A stretch of 64,000 nt of DNA, taken from the NCBI GenBank assembly GCA_028554755.1, contig JAPTOF010000001.1, positions 31,577,501 to 31,641,500 of the forward strand. Direction: 5' to 3'. The stretch comes from Cordia subcordata (taxonomy: Eukaryota > Streptophyta > Magnoliopsida > Boraginales > Cordiaceae). The notes under the pieces are model-generated. The model was given only the letters and a program-made list of their open reading frames with translations, ran no database searches and was not told the DNA's origin. Every line of letters begins with the position of its first letter. Position 1 is the first letter of the stretch. A program made the translations under genes and the position numbers. This document shows, one piece after another, positions 56,181 to 64,000 of this stretch.

Positions 56181-57529
56181 TGCAATTATATTTCCATATT
56201 TTGCACAACATTTCTTTACTTTTTATATGAAATATCGAAAGTAGTTATAATTTTTATATTTTTTTAATTTTATAAACAAATCTTATTTTAATTATTAAGC
56301 ATTTGACAATTAATAGCTAGTTTAGTATTGTTGTTACAATTTGCTATTGCTATTTAAGAATGTTGAATTCAACTTTCCAGTTAACAAATTTGTTCAAATA
56401 TTTGGTAGGAAAAATTAGAACTATTATTTTATAAAAGAAATTTGCAATATGTTAGGTTAAATTATTATTTAAAGTTCTTTGATTTATTTATTTAATTTTA
56501 TTTACTTTTAATTTTTAATTCTTCTATTAATTTTTAATTTTCTAGTTTTTATTTTTTACTTTTACTTTTAAATTTTGTTCTTTATATAATTCACAAAATA
56601 TACAATGCAAGAGCTAACATTAGAATGACTTTAAAAAAAAATTAATATACAGCGTGTAAGCACTAATATGGCACCTCAAATGGATTAAAAAAAGAAGTGA
56701 TAATGTGGTACTTTAGAATTACAATAAACTTATATTGCATTCTAGAATTGTTTTAAAAAGAAGAACTTTAAACTATATAATAGATAATAGATAATAGAGA
56801 ATAGATGAGGCTACTCTTTATTTTATTATTAACATATGCATTAACTATTAATAATATAAGAATTCAACTACAATAATATTTCGACAATCAATCTATGTAA
56901 TAATAGAATTCATATCGATAAACGGTTTATTCCTAGAACTTCAAAGTCGATTAAATATATGTTCTAAAGAATTAACAAAAAAGAATACTACAAAAAGGAC
57001 AAAAAATAAAGTTATGTCCCAAATAGTAGATACATCATTTCTCATCTTCCAAGTTCTTTTACAATCTACTCATCTCTTCTTTCATTTTCTTTGGTTGGCC
57101 TCTGCTTCCTACAAAGGAAATAATTCAAAACAATATGAATGATCAGACATAGAAAAATGTTATTTTCAAACACCAAATAATTAAAACACATAATTGAGAT
57201 TCTAGAAAAATACAGATTAAACTACAAAAGTTTTAAATTTACGAGAATTAACCAAAAGAAAATTGCAAAAAGAGAATAATGAAAAACAAAAGGAAATAAG
57301 AGTTACATTCTCAGTAATAAATGTAGAAGCTTAAAGATGCACCTCTGTAATTTGCTCATTTCTTCCATTTTTTTGCTTTGGACTCTATTTATTGCAAAAC
57401 AAAATTAAAAAAATTTAAATAATGCAAATTTTAAAAAAAAGGATAATTTTAAAAGTTTAAATGATCAAAAAACATAAGTGAGTTTCAAATGAAATAAAAG
57501 GCCAAAAATTTTGGATGGAGTTATACTAA
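56181..57529. other. AT-rich interval, copy B
   Basis: Counterpart of 20,401-21,890, with part of the T-rich tract missing near 56,515. No gene or RNA visible. Confidence 0.6.
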
Positions 57530-57759
57530 GGGCCTGTTTGGATTGGCATTTTTTTTTTTTCAGAAAAAAGCATTTTTTTCCTGAAAAAGTTACACTACAT
57601 TTGCAATAACTATTTGATTTGGTTTTCAAAAAGCTAAAACTTTGAAAGAAGCTCAAATACAATTTTTTTAAGAAGCCATAATTTAAGCTTCTCAAAAAAA
57701 CTATTTTTCAGAAGCTGTTAAAAAAAGTGTTTTTAAAAAAAACTAATCTAAATGGGCCC
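57530..57759. mobile_element. Tourist-like MITE, copy 2 (copy B)
   Basis: Same insertion as 21,891-22,115. Ends GGGCCTGTTTGGATTGGC and CTAAATGGGCCC, flanked by TAA at 57,527-57,529 and 57,760-57,762. Confidence 0.75.
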
Positions 57760-57929
57760 TAAGAAAAGGTTGCACTTCTTTTAGAGAAGGAAAAGAGTAT
57801 AATTTGAAATGACCCGTTCCAGGATCACAGAAAAAAAAAAGGTGAAAAGGGTTGATCGATCTTGTCTTCTATGGATACCTATCCAAGACTTCAGCTCGTT
57901 GTAACTCTTCCAGTACTAGAAAACTGGCT

Positions 57930-58345
57930 TTTAGCGACTGAAAATTAGCGATCACTCGACATCATTCACTAATTTATAGATTTAGCGACGAATTTAGGGA
58001 CCGAACAAATTTTGGTCGCTAAATATAATTTTTGACCGTTTTTAACGGTCGATTAAATATAGGTCAGCAAATTTAGCAACCGTTCTATATCGGTTGCTAA
58101 TTTAGCGACCGATTAACATTCAATTGCTAATTTAGCGATCGCTTCATTTTCAGTCGCTAAGGTTTAGCGACCGATTCTTTTTCCGTCACTAATTTACCGA
58201 CCGAATATAAACGGTTGCTAAATTTACCAACTGATATTTAATCGGCCACTAATTCAGCAACTCAAAAGTAGTTGGTGGGTAATTTATGGACCGAATTTTA
58301 ATCGGTTGCTAAATTTAGCGACAGATTTGTAAATCGATCGCTAAT
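57930..58345. repeat. CACTA subterminal repeats, left end, copy B
   Basis: Dense TTAGCGACCGA / TCGGTCGCTAA units. About 100 bases near 57,930-58,040 are extra compared with copy A and may be the ancestral state lost in A, or an expansion in B. Confidence 0.8.
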
Positions 58346-60176
58346 TTGACATTTATAAAAAAAAAGTGAAGAGAAATCTTGTTTAAGAAAATACAAATAT
58401 TTTAGATCCTATTCTTGTTTGGTTTATATAATTTTTATTTTTTAACCTTTAATTTTTTTAAATTTTTTATTTTTTGCCTTTAATATCTAATTTTTATTTT
58501 ATTTCTTTTTTTATTCACAACAAATTGCTATCTGATTGTTTCCCTTAATTCTTTAGAACAATATTTTCTATCAGCTCATAAAAAGTGTTTTTAAAGGTTG
58601 GTGAAGGGAGTATTTGGTTAGCTCTAGCTCTATTTGACCATTGGAGTTGATTAATTTTTTTAGATTAGAATTTCATGAATGATTGTGATAATATTATATG
58701 CAAATAAATGGTTAATATTTATCTGTCATGTTACTATGAAAGCGTAATTCATATGAGTTTATCTTTTGACTTTTGGATTGATTTTCTTTTCATACTTTTT
58801 ACAATAAGCACTTAAATAAATTTTAAAAATAATTTAATTTCAATTTTCTTCAACAATAATATTTAAGTTTTTCAGTACTTTTTTCACTTTAAAAAAAAAA
58901 ATCTAGACCAGTCATTACTCCATTGAACATAAACTATTTACTATTTAACATTACATTTTACTATTAAGCTAATTGCTCTGGGCATAATATCCAATTTTCT
59001 AAAAATATGATATAATGCATGTTTGTGAGAGAAAAAGAAAACCATGATAATATGATAATATATTTATTGTTGCACCTCAATTGAGATTCTCTTTTACAAA
59101 AGTCATACTACATACATAATATATATTATAATATCCTTTTGTCGTATTTTTTTTTTGTATGTATATAGCACTTGTACATACATAATATTATATTTATAGT
59201 TGCACCTCAATTGACCTTTATCTATACTATATATAAAAGTTATATTTTTTTGAGCATTACAAGAATATCATGTCAGCGCCATTGTGAGAGTGTCATGTTA
59301 GTGCTTACATGCATGATTATTTTTTATTTTCTATTTTACTTTTTATTATTTCTTATCTTTATGAATATACATTATTAGCTTTAATTGAAATATTAAATAG
59401 TTAATCAATTAATCCTTAAGATAAAATTTATTTGCGAAAACTTCAATAGGTTTATTTCATATGTATTAGGTATATATATTATTAGTATTAGACATTTAAT
59501 TTCTAATCAATTAATTTTTTAAAAAATATTCATTTGTGAGTTCAGAGTAAATTTAATGTTACTATTAGAAATTAATTTTTTGAGTATTATAAGAGCGTCA
59601 TGTCAGTAATTATATGACAGTAGTTATTTTATTTCTAATTTATACAATAAATTTTTATTTGTTTTATGTTTATCATTTTTATCTTTATGAATATAATTAA
59701 ATTATTAATTTCAATTGACAAATTAAATAATCAATCAAATAATGCTTAAAATATAATTTTAAATTTTAAGAAATTATCTTATTATCTATTGTAGATATAT
59801 ATATATTCTTAGTTTTAATTTAGAAAATAAAAACTTTTGCTTATAAATTTTTGAGCAAAAATTTATAATTCAAGAAAACCAGAAAGCCCGAAAATTTCTC
59901 AAGCCAGCAAATCCTCTCACACATTGCCCTTTCATCTCAGACCCTAATCATTCTCTCGTAATCTCTTTCTCTCTCTTACACACACATAAAAAATGCCCCT
60001 CTGAAAATAATCTTCATCAGTTTCATCTCGATTTTAATTCATTTATAAGTTCTCTACAAGGTAAATATTATAATCACATATATTTTTTACATGTGTGTGT
60101 CTTTTGTTCAAGATAAATGTTAAAGTTTTGTATATTTTCGTAACATGTGCATCTCTGTGTGTTTTTTTTAATCAGA

Positions 60177-61777
60177 GCATGATAGTAGCTCTCATGACAA
60201 TGATGATATATTGAGAGAAGTGACCAATGTAGAAGGTCGCGATATTGCTTTGCCTCTTCCTCCAAATCCTGAGAGCCGACAAGAATTATATATTAGAAAT
60301 GGAAAGCTTGTGTCATAAAATATAAATTGATTATTGTTACAAGTTGATAAAGTTATTACTTGTAATACTTTATAATTTATTTTCATTATAGAATTCAACC
60401 TTACGGACGAGGACAATGGATTAGATGCGCGTCACACATAATTAAGAGCCAATTTAAGGGTCTTTGGGTGTCATGGCTAAAGGTTCTTGAAGCTTATAAA
60501 TAGCTTATGTAGAAAGGTTTTCTGGTAATGTTAACTATAGCTATTATTTATATGTTCATATTTAATTACAATTTAGTTAATAATTATTTTCATGTATATT
60601 TCTAAATGTTCTTGTCTTGTAACGTAAACAACAATATTATAAATTTGCAACACCTGAGGAGGAGAATGTTACATATAACATTTGGCAAAGAAGTTGCAGT
60701 AATAGCCTAAAAAACTTGTTGTTCGATGCTAGAGATCATGCAATAATACAATCTAAGCAAATTGAACCTTATGATGCTTTGGAAGGACTTTCCACCAAAT
60801 TAGATTGAGCAAAAGGATTGGGAAGAGCTTGTGGGCTTTTGGAAGATTGGCGATTGGATGAAACGACATGAAGCAGGTAAACAAAATTGGGCAAAAGGAG
60901 CAATAGATGGATCATATTGCTTGCACACTGATGGCTCTATATATTTTGATGAATGGGGGCAACAAGAGGTTTGTGTTCGCGTGCATATAAAGTATATAAA
61001 TCTTTATTGTTGTATTCTCATGTTTTTAATATTTATTAAATAGATGGGAAAGAATCCAGATGTCACGCCGATAGATGTGTTTGAGCAGACACATAAGAGT
61101 AATAAAGGAGATGGCGATTAGGTTAATCCTAAGGCAAAAAGAGTCTCGGTAATTGTATATGGCTTGTTACTTCATTAAGTTCACATTTTATTTTTATCAT
61201 TTCAGTTAATTGTTTATAACTACCTATGTTTTGGACTCATTATATATAGGAACGCTATAATGAGCTTCATGCACAGAAGATACAAGAATGCGACGAGAGC
61301 GAGAAAAGTAGCATTAACCAGTCAAATAAATATTTTGATCTTGAACTTTTTAATGGTGCAAATAGGGGCATGAAGAAGAGTACTACATTTGACTTGCCCA
61401 TTAGTAACTTCGAAGAGATCATTCCTCCCAAATGATGTGGTTCATCATCTTCTTTCATAGGTTGCACTTCTTTGCTGTCCCAAGCACAATTGGATGCTCG
61501 TCTTTCTGAACAACAAGAGAAGTATGAAGCTAAGATCTCTAAATTGATGTCCTCCTAGCAACAAATGCAAGAAGATATGGAGCAACAAATGCACGAAGAA
61601 ATGAAGCAACAAATGCAAGAAAAAATTGAACAACAATTACAACGCAAAGAAATTGAGTTGGAGTAAAAATTCCAACGTCAACAGGCTACTATGATGGAAC
61701 AAATGAGATTGATGTCGCAATAAGCCGGATTGACAACTCAATTGCCGTCTTCAGATCCACCCTTTCCTAAAAAGTGA
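60177..61777 (+). pseudogene. CACTA TNPA-like (Transposase_24) gene, copy B
   Basis: Parallels 27,174-28,757: SQFKGLWVSWLKVLEAYK, WEELVGFWKIGDWMKRHEAG, NWAKGAIDGSYCLHTDG and DVFEQTHKSNKGDGD segments, then a Gln/Glu-rich coiled coil. Stops include one replacing Trp in the GDW motif. The first part of the gene is fused to the 5' region of the element by the internal deletion. Confidence 0.78.
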
Positions 61778-62059
61778 TTGTGTTATGTTGGTAAACAAAA
61801 TATGTTGTTATGTTGGTGACCAGAATACTTTGTTATGCATGGATGAAAATAGTACTTAGTTTGGTATATTGTTTCGTGTATATTTTAAAGTTTTGAAGTG
61901 ACACATTATTGTATGGTTTATGTGAGAAAATTTGAATTGCAAGATGTGTTTAAATGCATTTGGTTTATTGTATTACAAATTTGTGATGGTACATGTGTAT
62001 ATACAAAAAATGTTGGTAAGTTTATGTGTAAACTAAACTAGATGAGGCATTACACTTGT

Positions 62060-62520
62060 TAACAAAAGTAGTGACCGATTCCTAATCAATTGCTATAACT
62101 ATGGACGTCTGAATTACCTACCGATGCGTTCGGTTGCTAAATTTACCGGCTGATATTCGTAGGTAAATTTACCAACCACTTGTTCGGTCGCTATCTTTAC
62201 CGACCGAATAGGCGGTCGGTAAATTTACTAACTTACCATCCGTTGGTAAATCTAACAACTGTTTTATCAGTCAATAAATTACCGATCGATATTTTTTTGC
62301 CAAATAACAACCCCTAATTTGGTGATTTTAACTTTGTTAAGACAAGAAATTTAGCGACCAAAAATAGGTCTTTACCAACCGGTAGTTTGGTGCTAATTAG
62401 TGACCTATTTAGAGACGGTCGGTAATTTTAATTTAGCGACCAAGGGTTTAGCAATCACTGTGATTGGTCGCTAAATCAGTCATTAATTGTTTTTAGCAAT
62501 CGATTTCATGGCGGGCGCTA
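62060..62520. repeat. CACTA subterminal repeats, right end, copy B
   Basis: Counterpart of 29,040-29,465, with GGTAAATTTACC and TAGCGACC units. Some units near 62,395-62,455 are present in B only. Confidence 0.78.
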
Positions 62521-62544
62521 AAAGCTGATTTTCTAGTAGTGTTC

Positions 62545-63589
62545 CCTGAAATGGTAGGAAAACATGAAAACACTAAAAAATGTAGATAATTGATAATATA
62601 TCTGAATAACCAAATAATTATAGAGTGCAATCACAATTGAATTTTCAATATAAACTTCAAACAACAAAAATAATTTTTTTTTTCAAAAAGAAAAAGAAAC
62701 AGTAAAAGTAGAATTGGCATTCTTTCTGATTTTTCGAACATGTTTCAAAGTTTAATCATATATTGACAATGTAAAGTATGCATTTTACCTTGAAAATGTT
62801 TATCATCAAAGAATGCAATGAAAATATTATATATATAAAACTAATAAAGAAGGGATAAATTAAATTAATAAAATACATAATAGTCTTAGAAAACTTATCA
62901 CAAATCTATCTGAAACAAACTTGTAGATAGTGGGAAGGGGCAAATTTTACCACACACCCATCTAGCACTGTACACCCTTTTTATTTAAGCTACATGCGCT
63001 TAAAAAAAGAAAAAAGAACATACCAAAGATCAGACTTCCTCTTTCCTCTCCCTTCTCTCTTCATTGATCTTCTCCTTTCTCTCTTCTCTTTCCTTTCCCT
63101 TCTCTCTTCTCTTCTTCTCTTTCCTTTTCCATCTCTCTTTTCTGACAAGCCCTAAACCTAACTGTGTTGTTGAGCGATTCATCGCAGAGGTCTTCATCAT
63201 CGTGGCCCAAGATCTTAACATTGCTGAAGAAGAGGCGGCAATTGTTGATCTGATGAAGGAAGTGACCAATTTTTAATTTTTTGCTTGATGTCAACTGTGT
63301 GTTGTGCATGTGTTTTGTTATGTTTTCTTCCTAGAGATGGGATGTGAACTATTGGACTTTTTCTTTTTTGCTTCTCAAGGAGGTGATTGTTGCAGTGGTG
63401 GTGATGGTGGTGGTAGTGAGTGAGAACTAGTGTGTGCAGGAATGTGTGTTCAACATAGAGAGCAGGGCTGATTTTTTCTTATTGTTTTGGAGTCATGATC
63501 TGCTTTCTCTCCCCAAGGTTGAGGGAAGAAAGGTTGTGAACATTTTGATTAAAGGGCTAATTTTTTTCTTATTGTTTTGATTAAATTTA
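62545..63589. other. CACTA-flanking interval, copy B
   Basis: Counterpart of 29,482-30,495. The CT-rich tract (about 63,035-63,140) and the plus-strand frame VVERFIAEVFIIVAQDLNIA (ending at 63,276) are kept. The 4-kb deletion junction lies at about 63,555-63,590, next to a short local repeat of TTTTTCTTATTGTTTTG. Confidence 0.45.
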
Positions 63590-63630
63590 GAAAACGAGGA
63601 AACAATGAGAACTAATTTTGAAACTCTCCC
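63590..63630. mobile_element. Right tip of the intron-1 foldback MULE, copy B
   Basis: About 40 bases match the right end of 34,019-34,553, ending CTCTCCC and followed by ACTAATGTG, the TSD equivalent. The remaining element, exon 1 and the promoter of the dioxygenase copy were removed by the deletion. Bases 63,631-64,000 match intron 1 (34,554-34,932). Confidence 0.75.
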
Positions 63631-64000
63631 ACTAATGTGCATGGAGATTGTTTCTGATGTCAGTGTGTTATATGGTATTACATGTAATATCCCACAAACA
63701 CGTAAAATATAAATTACTATTTTATAATTTGTATAATTAATTGATTAATTCTCTATACTTTAGAACTTATTACATTATGTATGGCATTGTAAGTTTAATG
63801 CTCATAGATGCAAAAAGAAGGCATGTATAATGGATGAGAAAGTTAATTTGAATGGAAAAAGCTAGGGTAGGAGATTGTGTGTTATTTTTTCACAAAACAT
63901 AGGGAGTAATGTGATAAATTTCAAAGCACAAGGGAAATTAGTTAGTTAGGCATAACATAAAGGATTAACAAACATCTTATCTTTATCAAAAATATATTAA

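Larger units (their letters stand above)
57911..62541 (+). mobile_element. CACTA transposon, copy B, internally deleted
   Basis: Left end CAGTACTAGAAAA (one change from CACTACTAG), right end TTTTCTAGTAGTG, flanked by TTC (57,908-57,910; 62,542-62,544). It is the same insertion as 22,274-29,478, but 2.7 kb is missing at about 60,057, removing the whole TNP2-like part. Subterminal repeats remain at 57,930-58,345 and 62,060-62,520. The left array has extra units that A lacks. Confidence 0.92.
41503..64000. repeat. Tandem duplication unit, copy B
   Basis: Second copy of the 1-34,932 block, shorter because of several deletions. It is cut by the window edge while still matching intron 1 of the dioxygenase gene (34,920s), so the array probably continues to the right. 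The B-specific insertion at 42,974-45,106 and the five B deletions happened after duplication, or on the B lineage. Confidence 0.9.

Overview
The window is plant nuclear DNA, most likely from a eudicot. It is AT-rich, gene-poor and packed with plant transposon families: Ty1-copia (Tork/TNT1-like), Ty3-gypsy, LINE, CACTA, Mutator-like (MULE), Tourist-like MITEs and a Helitron. The one recognisable host gene is a four-exon 2-oxoglutarate/Fe(II)-dependent dioxygenase (2OGD) with phase-0 and phase-2 plant introns. I see no rRNA, intact tRNA, CRISPR or bacterial operon. The species cannot be named from this sequence.

The main structure is a large tandem duplication. Copy A (1-34,932) and copy B (41,503-64,000) are the same transposon block in the same order and orientation, changed later by indels. 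Each copy starts inside a decayed last exon of a 2OGD gene. Then follow a minus-strand copia element that keeps gag but no visible pol, the 3' part of a plus-strand copia element with one LTR, a long-TIR MULE, a LINE RNase H remnant, a gypsy 3' end, a Tourist-like MITE and a CACTA transposon with TIRs, subterminal repeats and a 3-bp target-site duplication (TSD). Copy B lost about 0.6, 0.1, 4.3, 2.7 and 4.0 kb and gained a 2.1-kb insertion (42,974-45,106). Copy A gained a 2.9-kb MULE (15,058-17,940) and, in the stretch B has lost, a 1.9-kb insertion (7,951-9,878) related to B's 2.1-kb one.

Between the copies lies the most complete 2OGD gene (32,620-38,511). Its splice sites and catalytic residues are present (HxD in exon 3; distal His and RxS in exon 4), but exon 1 ends with a single-base frameshift. 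Its introns hold two MULE-type foldback elements, a tRNA-like/SINE segment and an 863-bp Helitron. Downstream are a solo copia LTR and a broken second 2OGD copy (40,452-41,620) that leads into copy B. At the right edge, copy B continues into sequence that matches intron 1 of the 2OGD gene, but the 4-kb deletion has removed the segment with exon 1. A further 2OGD copy beyond the window is therefore expected to lack its first exon at that place.

The gene content is thus one 2OGD family undergoing tandem amplification and decay in a nest of dead transposons. I found no clear sign of a wholly new system. The observations most worth following are the duplication history, the frameshift and possible splice bypass in the 2OGD gene, the ~2-kb non-coding elements that share a CCCGCAAGCGCACGG core, the MULE that carries LINE pieces, and the hairpin-forming element in the dioxygenase intron.
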